Assembly: GCF_900239935.1 (NCBI RefSeq)
Contig: NZ_LT965929.1
Span: 473,001-537,000 of the forward strand
From: Pseudoalteromonas carrageenovora IAM 12662
GTDB lineage: Bacteria; Pseudomonadota; Gammaproteobacteria; Enterobacterales; Alteromonadaceae
Direction: 5' to 3'
Length of the DNA: 64,000 nucleotides
In this document: one piece after another, positions 9,329 to 19,065 of the stretch
Position numbering within the stretch: the stretch's first letter is position 1
Layout: every line of letters starts with the position of its first letter
Program-made: the position numbers and the translations under genes
Notes under the pieces: generated by a model
The model's database searches: none
Told to the model about the DNA's origin: nothing
The model's input: only the letters and a program-made list of their open reading frames with translations

Positions 9329-10399
9329 TTAGATCCACTTATGTCTTTTTGCCCAAAAATAAAAGCCACTTATAATAAAAAACGCCAGTGATAATGCTAT
9401 TAGTAACCATAAAAATTGTACTATCGGCCCAGCAAAACCGCCTATATGAAATTTGTATTTAAAGTTCCATGCTTGGGTTGTAAAGTTAGTTTTACTGGCA
9501 TCAAACGAATCTAATACCTCCCCAGTAAAAGGGTTTGCCCATACCCAGCTATATGCATGGCTTTCGCCAGGGTTTTTAACTCTCAGTGCGAGTGCATCAT
9601 TTGTTTTTTTAGGTAGATACACCCTATATAATTGAGCATTTGGAAAGGTACCTTGGGCATTTTTAATTGCTTCATTATAATTTGCAACACCTTGTAATGG
9701 GAGGCTTATTTTAGGTGCAGAGGGCCTGCTTTGAACTTTATTGAATGTCATAAACTCCAATACGGATTGAGTTTGTGTTTTCCAATTAAACGCCATTCCT
9801 GTAAACGCTATAAGTATTAGCGGTATAAAAAAATAGACTCCTAATACAGTGTGTAGTTGATACATTAACACTCTAAATTTAGCTTTAGGTTTTATGGCCA
9901 AGCGTTTAACTCTGTTTTTGGGTTTTACCCAAATATAAAAGCCGAGTATTACGTTTACTAAAAGCATTAAAGCACATATAGACATCCAGTTCTTGAAGGG
10001 CTTGTTCCCATCACTGTCTTCAAACAATAACCAGCGATGTAAGCCTAAAGTAAAACCATAAAGCGTATCGCTACTTTCGTAGCTGTACAGCACTTGTCCC
10101 GAGTAAGGGTTTACACTCACGTAATGTCTATTTGCTAACCTAAATTGCCACGCGAGTGTTTTATCAGCCTCGGGCATAAAAAAGTTTATTTTTTGCTGTG
10201 TATGGCTTTGCACATATTCGATTAGTTTTTGGTTGCTTAATGTTTTTTCCTGAGGGGTAACTTGCCATTTATCTGGTTGAATAAAATGCTGTATATCTTT
10301 AGCGTAAATTAATACTGCACCCGTTAAACTTACTATTAATAAAAACAATCCGCTAATTAGGGCTAAACCTAAATGGATTCTGCGTAACCAAAGTTTCAA
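9329..10399 (-). CDS. PepSY-associated membrane protein, likely iron-linked reductase or uptake helper
   Basis: 356 residues from a TTG start at 10399. Four main membrane segments are seen: about 8-32, 138-158, 186-206 and 322-345. Conserved His residues lie near the helix ends (RIHLGLALISG, GLHRWLLFE, YQLHTVLGVYFF, KFHIGGFAG). This is the PepSY-TM architecture, often found beside siderophore receptors and sometimes acting as a ferric-siderophore reductase. A Fur-box-like site precedes it. Substrate and redox activity are inferred from the family only. The TTG start has only a weak GAG ahead of it. Confidence 0.8.
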   Translation of the reverse strand: MKLWLRRIHLGLALISGLFLLIVSLTGAVLIYAKDIQHFIQPDKWQVTPQEKTLSNQKLIEYVQSHTQQKINFFMPEADKTLAWQFRLANRHYVSVNPYSGQVLYSYESSDTLYGFTLGLHRWLLFEDSDGNKPFKNWMSICALMLLVNVILGFYIWVKPKNRVKRLAIKPKAKFRVLMYQLHTVLGVYFFIPLILIAFTGMAFNWKTQTQSVLEFMTFNKVQSRPSAPKISLPLQGVANYNEAIKNAQGTFPNAQLYRVYLPKKTNDALALRVKNPGESHAYSWVWANPFTGEVLDSFDASKTNFTTQAWNFKYKFHIGGFAGPIVQFLWLLIALSLAFFIISGFYFWAKRHKWI

Positions 10400-10430
10400 A
10401 AAGTGTATCTCAATGTTGAGCTAATACACT

Positions 10431-10449
10431 TATTGTAAATGATAATACG
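10431..10449. promoter_or_regulatory. Fur-box-like operator upstream of the PepSY gene
   Basis: TATTGTAAATGATAATACG holds the AATGATAAT core of the Fur consensus and lies about 35-50 bases before the PepSY start. It would explain iron-repressed expression. A position-weight-matrix score was not computed. Confidence 0.45.
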
Positions 10450-10481
10450 AGCAGTTTTCAATTAAATACCGCTCTAGTTTT

Positions 10482-11360
10482 TCATGCTTCGCTATTAATT
10501 GTATAAGGTTGGTTTTCGATTATGCAGTTTTCAATGTTAAAGTTGTCATGCATAAAACGTTTCACGTCAGTAAGTTTAACTCTAGTCTTTGTGCTAATTA
10601 CTAGCTCACAGTGACTTTGAGTATCATCAAGTAGCCACACTTTTATACTTACTACAGACTCAATATTAAATTCTTTTTTAATAGCGCGAGTTAGCGCATC
10701 TGTATCTAAATTGCTAGGTGCTGCTTGCATTAAAATTTTACAACTTTCTTTTAATAATAAAACGCCGTGGTAAATCACATAGATTGAAATAAGTACCGTG
10801 GCTATCAAGTCTACAATATACCAATCAAATAAAATAATGAGCGTACCAGCAATCATCACTACAATAGACGCCATAGCGTCAGAAACGTTATGAATAAATG
10901 CAGCTCTAATATTCATATTGTGGTTTGCGCCTGCTTTATAGGTTAGTAATGCCGTAGCTATATCTACAATAAGCGCAATTGCAGCAACCCAAACTACTAC
11001 CCAGCCATTAATAGGTTGCGGGTTTATGTAATTTGCTATTGCCTCAAAAATTAAATACACACCTATAACTATTAACGTGCTGCTATTAAAAAGTGTGGCG
11101 AGTATTTCGGCGCGTTTATAACCAAAATGATGAGTTGAACTTGCAGGTTTAGCACCGATTTTACGAGCGACTAGCGCAATGAATATAGCCCCAGCATCAC
11201 TTAGATTGTGAAGTGCATCTGCTATTAAGGACAAGCTACCCGAAAATATACCACCAATAATTTGTACTACACTCAGCAATACATTAATTAAAATAGCGAT
11301 AAAAAGCTGTTTGTTACTTTGGTTATCATCTACATGGCTATGTGCGTGATTGTGTCCCAT
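10482..11360 (-). CDS. Cation diffusion facilitator (zinc-type exporter)
   Basis: 292 residues with the CDF plan. A His-rich N-terminus (GHNHAHSHVD) precedes six membrane helices holding the two metal motifs ADALHNLSDAG (helix 2) and FIHNVSDAMAS (helix 5). A cytoplasmic C-terminal domain follows, with paired acidic and His residues (DDTQSHCEL). The HxxxD pattern in both helices is typical of Zn2+/Cd2+-proton antiporters such as ZitB or CzcD. It lies upstream of the PepSY gene on the same strand, but an 82-base gap with a Fur-like site separates them, so it is probably a separate unit. Confidence 0.9.
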   Translation of the reverse strand: MGHNHAHSHVDDNQSNKQLFIAILINVLLSVVQIIGGIFSGSLSLIADALHNLSDAGAIFIALVARKIGAKPASSTHHFGYKRAEILATLFNSSTLIVIGVYLIFEAIANYINPQPINGWVVVWVAAIALIVDIATALLTYKAGANHNMNIRAAFIHNVSDAMASIVVMIAGTLIILFDWYIVDLIATVLISIYVIYHGVLLLKESCKILMQAAPSNLDTDALTRAIKKEFNIESVVSIKVWLLDDTQSHCELVISTKTRVKLTDVKRFMHDNFNIENCIIENQPYTINSEA

Positions 11361-11390
11361 GGGGCCTCTTTTTTATGTGCAGACTAATAT

Positions 11391-11705
11391 TAGGGCGTGT
11401 TGACCTTTGTGGATTGAAATTTGTTCAATCTAGGGGCGATTAAATCGCGGCGCGAGGTTTGTAACCTAGTGGGCTAAGTAAAAACCGAGTAAAGCTTCCG
11501 CGTCCTGCTCACGCCCCTTACCTACATCCATGTAGGCAACAAAGAGTTTATCGCCCCTAGAAAGAACCCAAAGGGCAGCGCATGTTTGGCATTTATGCTG
11601 CGTTATCGCCTATTTATGGGGAACAACCACACGACATAGGCTCTGTCTTGCCTAAAAACCAAACATACAGCTGCAAAATTAATCACGAAAGGTCAACACG
11701 CCCTA
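11391..11705 (+). repeat. MITE-like element, copy 1 (short form, 315 bp)
   Basis: Bounded by inverted termini: the left end and the reverse complement of the right end share TTAGGGCGTGTTGACCTTT (19 bases) when the flanking T and A are included. The body contains small palindromes such as CCTACATCCATGTAGG and no long reading frame. Compared with copies 2 and 3 it lacks one 48-bp block after GGGCT; the rest has the same length. A TA dinucleotide flanks both sides, but a target duplication is not certain. Confidence 0.85.
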
Positions 11706-11902
11706 ATACCATGCGTATTTTTACATTGTAAGTAAAGTGAATTAACACCATGGGACTAATGATAGTGCATACATATTCAAAATTTAACAAAGCATGCTAA
11801 ATACTGATTTTTTATAGGGTTTAATGCCAAATACTTGCGAGTTTAGTGATTTAGTGCATTAATGTAAGTAATATAAAATGATTAAAGTTGCTGAGTGAAA
11901 GC

Positions 11903-14900
11903 ATGGATAAAGGTTCAAACTTTAGTATGATGTCAGGGAAAGGCCAGTCAATTCGAAGTAAACTAATTATAACCTTTATAATTATTGCTTTAGCTCCACT
12001 TTGTTTACTGACGTGGTTTAGCTTTAGTCATGTTAATAGCACGCTTAAACAAAATTTAGATAACGAACTCAGTGAGTTAAGTGATATTGGTAAGCAATTT
12101 GCTAATATTTGGTTTACTGATCACATTAAAGATTTATATTTGCTAAAAGCTCAACTCGCGACAGCTCCTTTACAAAAGCAAAACTTAATAGATAAATTTG
12201 AGAAGCAGTACGATTTTGTCAATCACGTTGAACTAGTTGATGCTAGCCTTGGAGATACGCAGCCTACCTCCGATTTTTTTAGCTCATTAGAAAAACAAAG
12301 CATTGATAACATTTTTGAACGTGTGTCTGTATCGAGCAAGATACAGTTTCACACGTTGGGCCTTTCTAATAAAGCGATTCACATAGTTGCAATCCCCATC
12401 TTAAACTCTAATCAACAATTGGATGCTATTTTACTAGCAGATTTAAATTTAGCTGGCTTGTTAAATAATCTAAATAAAATACATGCAGAAAATAAAGACA
12501 TAACATTTTACGTTATGCACCATAATAAAATACAGCAACTTATTGAAGGCACAGATAATTCCCTGTTTCTTTCTCAAAATAGCTCTGTGCTAAATCGAGT
12601 TTTTCCTTACAAAAATACTAATAACGAAATTCTATATGCCTATAAAAGTAATTTAAATTTTTTAAATGAAGATGGTTGGCAATTATTGGTCTCTAAGCCT
12701 GTAAAAGTAGCGCTTCAGGGGGCTGATAATTATAAACAATTAGCACTACTAACTAATGCAGCTGCGTTGATATTAATACTTATTTCATCTTTGTGGTTTG
12801 GGCGCAGGCTATCTAGGCCATTAATTAATCTTGCTAAAACAGTAGAAAATATTACTAAAGGTGGCACAGGTAAGGTTGCGATCCTTAATGACAGTAAAGA
12901 GTTCAATCAACTTTCATCAGATTTAAATGAACTGGTAGAAGTAAAAGCAAAGCAACAAACTACCTTGCAAGAACAACGTACAGCCTTACAAGTTGCGCTA
13001 AAGCAGCTCGCAGAGCAAAAAAGTGCGCTAGATGAGCACGCTATTGTGGCGATAACGGATTTACATGGCACTATTACTTTTGTAAATAAAAAGTTTTGCG
13101 AGATCAGTGGCTACGATGAGCATGAGTTAATAGGTAAAAATCATCGCCTTTTAAATTCAGGTAAACACGACAAAGCATTTTTTAAAGAAATGTATCAAAC
13201 CCTCAAACGTGGTGATGTATGGAACGGCCATATTTGTAATAAAGCAAAACATGGTGGAATTTATTGGGTAGATACCACCATTGCGCCATTTTTAGATGAG
13301 CATGGTAAGCCGCAAAGTTACATTGCTATTCGAACTGATTTAACAGCACTTAAACTGCAAGAGCTAGAGCTTGAGCAACATAAAACACAATTACAGCTTG
13401 TAATTGACTCAACCGCTGTGGGTATTTGGGATTGGTATGTTGATACAGGTAAAGTTACATTCAACAACCGATGGGCTGAAATTATCGGCTATCAGCTAAG
13501 TGAAATTGAGCCTTTCAGTATAAATACTTGGTATAAGTATGCTCACCCCGAAGACTTGATCATATCGGAACAAAAACTCAAAGAGCACTTTACCGGGCAA
13601 ACAGATTACTATGTGCACCAAGCCCGTATGAAGCATAAAAATGGGCATTGGATTTGGGTGCTAGATACTGCAAAAGTGGTTGAGTGGAATAGTGATGGCT
13701 CACCAATGCGTATGATTGGTACTCATTTAGATATATCAGCTCAAAAAGCGACTGAACATGAGTTACAAGGGAGTCGAGACAGGTTTGCATCTTTAGTTGC
13801 TAATATACCTGGAATTATTTATCGCTGTAAGTTTGATGAGAAGTTAAGCACTCTTTATATGAGTGAGCAATCGATTGAAATAACAGGTTATTCACCTAAT
13901 GAACTAATTCATAATGAATCTTTAGATTTTTATGACTTAATACATAAAGATGACGCACTAAAGGTAAAAAATGAAATTTTGCACTGTGTAGGAGCTAAAC
14001 AATCTTGGTCTATTGAGTACAGAGTAAATGCCCGTGATGGAAGCTTGCATTGGGTAAATGAAAAAGGCCAAGCAATTTACGCAGATGATGGCAGCGTTTT
14101 ATATTTAGATGGTTTTATTTTAGATATTACACAGCGTTATAACACACAATTAGAAGTAAAGCGTCAGCAAAGCCTATTAGAATCAATGAGTAAACAAGGG
14201 CAAATTGGCGCCTGGGAAATGGACTTAGAAGCGCATACGCTTTATTGGTCTGACGAGGTTAAAGTTATTCATGATGTGCCTGAAGACTTTGAACCGAATA
14301 TTGATACTGCTATTGAGTTTTACAAACCAGGAGTGCATCAAGATACTATAAATACTCTGTTTGAATGTGCAGTGACGCTTGGAGAGAGTTGGAGTGTTGA
14401 GCTTATTATTTTAACTCATACAGGGCAAGAGCGCTGGGTTAAATCAATGGGGCAGGCAGAATTTAAAGACGATAAGTGCGTACGAGTATTTGGCTCATTT
14501 CAAAGTATTGACGCTCATAAACGCTTAGAACTCGAAAGTGAAAAAGCCAACAGATACAACAAAAATTTAGCATCATTAACTGTTGCGCCAGAGGTGCAAA
14601 ATAGTGAAGTGGCTCAAGTTAAAAAATTAGCCATTAAATCAATGTGTGAAGTATTAGATGTTGCACGCGCATCGATATGGATTTTTAACCCACAACGAAA
14701 CGCAATGGCTTGTCATGGTCTATATATTCAAGGACAGGGGTTTGTTGATTCTGATGCTGTATTAACCGCTAAAGATTACCCATGCTATTATAATTCCATT
14801 TTTGAACATAATTTAGTGGCTATAGAAGATGTATATACGCATCCGGCAACCACTGACTTTACAGACTCATATACTAAGCCACTTAATATTAAGTCAATGT

Positions 14901-16657
14901 TAGACGCTGTAATTTCTAGCGGAGACGGAAACTTAGGGATTTTGTGCGCAGAAACCGTAGGTGAGCATCATCATTGGAGCCAAAGTGAGGAAACCTATCT
15001 TCGCTCTTTGGCGACGTTAGTGGGCAGTACGTTAGTATCTCAGCAACGTAAAGTTATAAGTGAAGAGCTAAAAGTCGCCCTTGTAAAAGCCGAAGAGGCA
15101 GCCGTTGCTAAGAGCGACTTTTTAGCCACTATGAGTCACGAAATTAGAACGCCTATGAATGGTGTACTGGGTATGCTTGAGTTGGTGGAGCTTGAGCCGC
15201 TATCAAAACCAATCGAAACTAAAGTTGGTATCGCTAAAAAAAGTGCTCACTCTTTATTGGGGGTCATTAACGATATACTTGATTTTTCAAAGGGTGAAGC
15301 AGGTAAAATTGAACTTGAAAAAATTAACTTTAATGGCCGTGATTTAATAGGTGAAGTTGCTGCGGCTCAAGCACTGTCAGCACAGGATAAAGGCATTGAG
15401 ATCATTCTTGATTTAGTCTCGCTAGAGCCTTCACAGTTGTGCGGCGACCCTGGTCGTATTCGTCAAGTTGTAACTAACTTACTCAGCAATGCCGTTAAGT
15501 TTACCAGCCATGGAGAGGTGGTGGTTAGTGCAAAAGTTAATAAATTAGCGCAAGGTTTAGCGTTTGTTATTAGCGTGAAAGACTCTGGTATTGGAATTAG
15601 TGAGGAAAAACAGCAGCAATTATTTACACCTTTTTCTCAAGTTGATGCATCAACAACGCGTGAATATGGTGGCACAGGTTTAGGTCTTGCTATATGTAAA
15701 CAGCTTTGTGAATTGATGGGGGGAGAGATTTCTCTTGTCAGTAAACAAGGAGAAGGGAGCGTATTTACAGCCACTTTTATGCTTACTCAAGGTGAGCAAA
15801 AAGAGCGCTATATACCTAATGTTAACATGGCTGAGTTAACGGTTTTAGTTGTTGATGACAATGAAACAAATCGTATTGTTATTTCTCAACAACTCCAGCA
15901 TTGGGGGGCCAAAGTAGTCCTTGCTTCTAACGCTAAACAAGCATTGGATATGTGCGCGCAGCGATATAAAAATGACCAAGAAATATACAATATAGCAGTG
16001 CTTGATATGCAAATGCCCGAAATGGACGGCATTGAGCTGTGTAAAGTATTAAAAGCGGATGAGCGCTACAAATCAATGCCACTTGTAATGATGACGAGTA
16101 TTGCGGGTATGGAAGGTGCGCAGAAATATTCAGATGTTGGTTTTCAGGCATATTTTCCAAAGCCAGTAACAACGGCCGATTTAATTTCGGCGTTGTCTGT
16201 TATTACAAGTAACGAAGATGATGAAGTGCTGCCATTAGTTACACCAGGTTATATTTCTTCGCTTAAAAAAGTAGGAGAGCCTGCGCAAATATTATTAGTT
16301 GAAGATAACCCTATCAATCAACAAGTTTCTAAATTAATGCTTAAAAAGCTTAATTGCGAAGTGACTATTGCTGAAAATGGGCAATTAGCCATCGATATAT
16401 TAAAAGCCCACGAGTCTGACTTTTTTAAAGTTGTTTTAATGGATTGCCAAATGCCTGTAATGGATGGATTTGCAGCCACCGCAGCTATTCGCAAAGGGTT
16501 GGCGACGATGAAACACAAAGATATTAAAATCATTGCGCTGACTGCTAATGCAATGGAGTCAGATAAAGAGCGTTGCATTAAAGCAGGAATGGATGATTAC
16601 TTGAGTAAACCAATTCAATTAGATATTTTAAAAGATAAATTAGAGCAGTATATTTAG
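11903..16657 (+). CDS. Hybrid histidine kinase: sensor, HAMP, four PAS, GAF, HisKA, HATPase, two receivers
   Basis: 1584 residues from ATG 11903; a TTG at 11888 and the ATGs at about 11927 are alternatives, with no decisive ribosome site. Order: helix about 22-42; periplasmic sensor about 45-280; helix about 283-303; HAMP about 305-355; coiled coil; PAS domains at about 370-480, 490-620, 625-745 and 755-870; a GAF-type domain about 890-1050. HisKA has His1079 (ATMSHEIRTPMNG), and the HATPase shows DSGIGIS and GGTGLGLAI. Receivers carry Asp1368 (VLDMQMPEMDG) and Asp1514 (VLMDCQMPVMDG). There is no Hpt domain, so a separate phosphotransfer protein must be used. The GNAT gene follows after 12 bases. 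Confidence 0.93.
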   Translation: MDKGSNFSMMSGKGQSIRSKLIITFIIIALAPLCLLTWFSFSHVNSTLKQNLDNELSELSDIGKQFANIWFTDHIKDLYLLKAQLATAPLQKQNLIDKFEKQYDFVNHVELVDASLGDTQPTSDFFSSLEKQSIDNIFERVSVSSKIQFHTLGLSNKAIHIVAIPILNSNQQLDAILLADLNLAGLLNNLNKIHAENKDITFYVMHHNKIQQLIEGTDNSLFLSQNSSVLNRVFPYKNTNNEILYAYKSNLNFLNEDGWQLLVSKPVKVALQGADNYKQLALLTNAAALILILISSLWFGRRLSRPLINLAKTVENITKGGTGKVAILNDSKEFNQLSSDLNELVEVKAKQQTTLQEQRTALQVALKQLAEQKSALDEHAIVAITDLHGTITFVNKKFCEISGYDEHELIGKNHRLLNSGKHDKAFFKEMYQTLKRGDVWNGHICNKAKHGGIYWVDTTIAPFLDEHGKPQSYIAIRTDLTALKLQELELEQHKTQLQLVIDSTAVGIWDWYVDTGKVTFNNRWAEIIGYQLSEIEPFSINTWYKYAHPEDLIISEQKLKEHFTGQTDYYVHQARMKHKNGHWIWVLDTAKVVEWNSDGSPMRMIGTHLDISAQKATEHELQGSRDRFASLVANIPGIIYRCKFDEKLSTLYMSEQSIEITGYSPNELIHNESLDFYDLIHKDDALKVKNEILHCVGAKQSWSIEYRVNARDGSLHWVNEKGQAIYADDGSVLYLDGFILDITQRYNTQLEVKRQQSLLESMSKQGQIGAWEMDLEAHTLYWSDEVKVIHDVPEDFEPNIDTAIEFYKPGVHQDTINTLFECAVTLGESWSVELIILTHTGQERWVKSMGQAEFKDDKCVRVFGSFQSIDAHKRLELESEKANRYNKNLASLTVAPEVQNSEVAQVKKLAIKSMCEVLDVARASIWIFNPQRNAMACHGLYIQGQGFVDSDAVLTAKDYPCYYNSIFEHNLVAIEDVYTHPATTDFTDSYTKPLNIKSMLDAVISSGDGNLGILCAETVGEHHHWSQSEETYLRSLATLVGSTLVSQQRKVISEELKVALVKAEEAAVAKSDFLATMSHEIRTPMNGVLGMLELVELEPLSKPIETKVGIAKKSAHSLLGVINDILDFSKGEAGKIELEKINFNGRDLIGEVAAAQALSAQDKGIEIILDLVSLEPSQLCGDPGRIRQVVTNLLSNAVKFTSHGEVVVSAKVNKLAQGLAFVISVKDSGIGISEEKQQQLFTPFSQVDASTTREYGGTGLGLAICKQLCELMGGEISLVSKQGEGSVFTATFMLTQGEQKERYIPNVNMAELTVLVVDDNETNRIVISQQLQHWGAKVVLASNAKQALDMCAQRYKNDQEIYNIAVLDMQMPEMDGIELCKVLKADERYKSMPLVMMTSIAGMEGAQKYSDVGFQAYFPKPVTTADLISALSVITSNEDDEVLPLVTPGYISSLKKVGEPAQILLVEDNPINQQVSKLMLKKLNCEVTIAENGQLAIDILKAHESDFFKVVLMDCQMPVMDGFAATAAIRKGLATMKHKDIKIIALTANAMESDKERCIKAGMDDYLSKPIQLDILKDKLEQYI

Positions 16658-16669
16658 GATTAAAAATAA

Positions 16670-17152
16670 ATGAAACAACCCGTTATTATTCGTGACGCGA
16701 AGCCAAGTGACGCGAAAACTATTTTGCATTTTATTACTGAGCTTGCTATATACGAAAAAGAGCCAGATGCTGTAAAAACAGATGAACAAGCCATTATAGA
16801 TACTTTATTTAGTGAAGGTGCTACCGCTCATAGTATTATTTGCTTACAAGATGATGAACCCATTGGTTTTGCTGTGTATTTTTACAACTATTCTACGTGG
16901 CTTGGTAAAAACGGTTTATACCTAGAGGATTTATACGTAAGCCCAGATAGTCGCGGTAATGGCGCAGGCAAAGCAATAATGAAACACCTTGCAAATAAAG
17001 CAATTAGTAATAACTGCGGTCGCTTTGAATGGGTTGTACTTGATTGGAATAAACCTGCAATAGACTTTTATGACAGTATTGGGGCTAAACCTCAAAATGA
17101 ATGGATAATTTATAGGTTAACTGGGCAAGAGCTAATCGACTTTGCTAAGTAG
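16670..17152 (+). CDS. GNAT acetyltransferase, diamine/spermidine N-acetyltransferase type
   Basis: 160 residues with the GNAT fold. The acetyl-CoA binding stretch is LEDLYVSPDSRGNGAGKAIM near 90-110, and the C-terminal part reads VLDWNKPAIDFYDSIGAKP. The LYLEDLYV and WNKPAIDFY blocks resemble SSAT-type diamine acetyltransferases, which acetylate polyamines or related amines. It begins 12 bases after the hybrid kinase stop, so it is probably in the same transcript, though no functional link is evident. MITE copy 2 begins about 20 bases after its stop. Confidence 0.85.
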   Translation: MKQPVIIRDAKPSDAKTILHFITELAIYEKEPDAVKTDEQAIIDTLFSEGATAHSIICLQDDEPIGFAVYFYNYSTWLGKNGLYLEDLYVSPDSRGNGAGKAIMKHLANKAISNNCGRFEWVVLDWNKPAIDFYDSIGAKPQNEWIIYRLTGQELIDFAK

Positions 17153-17171
17153 TCTATTATTGCGATTAGAT

Positions 17172-17534
17172 TAGGGCGTGTTGATCTTAGGTGGTTGAAT
17201 TTGCAGCAGTATGTTTGGTTTTTAGGCAAGGCAGAGCCTATGAAGTGTGGTTATTCCACATAAATAGGCGATAACGCGGCATAAATGCTAAACATGCGCT
17301 GCCCTTCGGGTTCTTCCTAGGCGCGATAAACTCTTTGTTGCCTACATAGATGTAGGTAAGGGGCGTGAGCAGGACGCGGAAGCTTTGCTTGATTTTTACT
17401 TATTCTTACATGGATGTAAGCCAGTAGGGTAACGCAGGAGCAGTTACCGAGCCCACTAGGTTACAAACCTCGCGCCGCGATTTAATCGCCCCTAGATTGA
17501 ACAAATTTCAATCCGCAAAGATCAACATGCCCTA
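17172..17534 (-). repeat. MITE-like element, copy 2 (long form, 363 bp, inverted)
   Basis: Same family as the elements at 11391 and 20400 but in the opposite orientation; this strand begins TTAGGGCGTGTTGATCTTAG. It has the 48-bp block that copy 1 lacks, here including a perfect CTTACATGGATGTAAG palindrome. Ends are slightly diverged (CATGCCCTAG at the right). It lies between the GNAT gene and the Ada/AlkA gene. Confidence 0.85.
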
Positions 17535-17688
17535 GTTAATCTCTTGGTTAGCGCTTTGGTTAATAAATTAAGTGCAATATTATAAACTCATAAAAAATTA
17601 GGGTTTAATTAAGGTCCGAAAATGGCTAGTAATGTACTATCGTTTCTATAAGCTACTGGCATCTTAATTTATTATACTGAGCAGCTTT

Positions 17689-19065
17689 ATGAATATTCAG
17701 CATTGGCAAAAGGCACGTCAAAGTAGAGATGCCCGTTTTGATGGGCTTTTTTATATTGCTGTTAAAAGTACGGGGATATATTGCAGGCCTATATGCCCAG
17801 CTCCCACTGCACACGAAAAAAATGTAACTTATTATCAGTTTGCACATAATGCTGCACAAGCTGGGTTTAGACCTTGTATTCGATGTCGTCCCGACAGTGC
17901 TCCAGGCAGTGCTGCTTGGCAGGGCACAAAAACGACAGCGCTTAGAGCAAAGCAGTTAATAGATCAAAACGATGAGCACGACTGTGAAAAGCTAGCAGCT
18001 CGCTTAGGAATAAGTAGCCGTTATTTAAGACGACTGTTTTCTCAATATTTTGGTGTGTCTATTACACAATATAGATTATTTAATCAGTGTCATTTCGCTA
18101 AAAAATTAATTCAAGAAACAAGCCTCCCGCTTACGCAAATTGCGTTTGCATCAGGTTTTAAAAGTATTAGACGTTTTAACGACGCTTTTTTACAACAATT
18201 AAATATTGCCCCTTCTAAGCTTCGTTCAAGTGACAAACCATCAAGTTCTTCACTTAAACTAACCTTACCTTTTAGACCCCCTTATAATTGGCAAGCGTTA
18301 CATGGTTTTTTAGCAAAAAGGCTTATTAAGCCAATAGAGTGGCTTGATGATAAAAGTTATGGTCGTACATTTACCTACGCTAGTTGTAAAGGAAGTTTTA
18401 ACGCGCGTTTTGTGGAACGTAAAAATTACTTTGTTGTTGAGATAGATATCGATAACACGCTTTACCTGCAACAAGTCATTAATAATATACGGCGCGTACT
18501 TGATTTAGACGCAGATATTAATTTAATCGAAAGTCATTTAGCTAATAATATAAATAACGCATTTACACTCACTCATGGTTTAAGGATACCGGGTATTTGG
18601 TCAAGCTTTGAGGCCGGAATAAGAGCGGTACTTGGTCAACAAGTAAGCGTTACAGCTGCACATAATTTAGTAACAAAATTAGTGAATGAACTTGGTGAAC
18701 AACAAGGTGAACAACAAGGTGAACAACAAGGTGAACGAGTCTACTTTCCAAGTGCAGATCGCGTTGCTAAAAGTGAGTTTACATTTTTTAAAATGCCGCA
18801 AGCGCGAAAAAACGCATTGCACAACTTAGCTGAGTTTTGTGCACTAAACCCTGATTGTAATGATTTAGAACAGTGGCTAAGCTTAAAAGGAATTGGCCCT
18901 TGGACGGTTAATTATGCAAAATTAAGAGGGCAAAGCCTGCCCGACATATTACTAGATGGGGATTTAGGGGTAAAAAAAGCACAGGCTGCGGCAACCCCAT
19001 TTGAGAGTGAAAATTGTGCTCCTTTTCGTTCTTACTTAACGTTTCAACTATGGCAGCAATTATAA
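17689..19065 (+). CDS. alkA: Ada-AlkA fusion: methylphosphotriester sensor, AraC regulator and 3-methyladenine glycosylase
   Basis: 458 residues. Residues 1-75 are an Ada-type zinc domain with Cys32, Cys36, Cys63 and Cys66 in the same spacing as Ada's Cys38/42/69/72; the first would accept a methyl group from DNA phosphotriesters. Residues about 85-175 are an AraC helix-turn-helix domain. Residues about 190-458 are AlkA, with an N-terminal domain, the hairpin LSLKGIGPWTVNYAKLRG and the catalytic Asp in DGDLGV. It should sense methylation, activate genes, and excise alkylated bases. A 12-base tandem repeat encoding GEQQ lies at about 335-349. The stop TAA shares one base with the ogt ATG, so translation is coupled. 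Confidence 0.93.
   Translation: MNIQHWQKARQSRDARFDGLFYIAVKSTGIYCRPICPAPTAHEKNVTYYQFAHNAAQAGFRPCIRCRPDSAPGSAAWQGTKTTALRAKQLIDQNDEHDCEKLAARLGISSRYLRRLFSQYFGVSITQYRLFNQCHFAKKLIQETSLPLTQIAFASGFKSIRRFNDAFLQQLNIAPSKLRSSDKPSSSSLKLTLPFRPPYNWQALHGFLAKRLIKPIEWLDDKSYGRTFTYASCKGSFNARFVERKNYFVVEIDIDNTLYLQQVINNIRRVLDLDADINLIESHLANNINNAFTLTHGLRIPGIWSSFEAGIRAVLGQQVSVTAAHNLVTKLVNELGEQQGEQQGEQQGERVYFPSADRVAKSEFTFFKMPQARKNALHNLAEFCALNPDCNDLEQWLSLKGIGPWTVNYAKLRGQSLPDILLDGDLGVKKAQAAATPFESENCAPFRSYLTFQLWQQL
18694..18736 (+). repeat. In-frame 12-bp tandem repeat (GGTGAACAACAA)
   Basis: Three exact copies (18694-18705, 18706-18717, 18718-18729) and a partial fourth encode GEQQ-GEQQ-GEQQ-GE within the AlkA part. Exact identity points to recent slippage. 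Changes in copy number keep the frame and would lengthen or shorten a probable surface loop. Confidence 0.95.

Noticed and set aside
15159-16578. Several open frames inside the hybrid kinase on both strands
   Set aside because: They are shadows of a gene with complete HisKA, HATPase and receiver motifs.
18694-18736. Short direct repeats as a CRISPR-like array
   Set aside because: The units are only 12 bases, contiguous without spacers and in frame within alkA.
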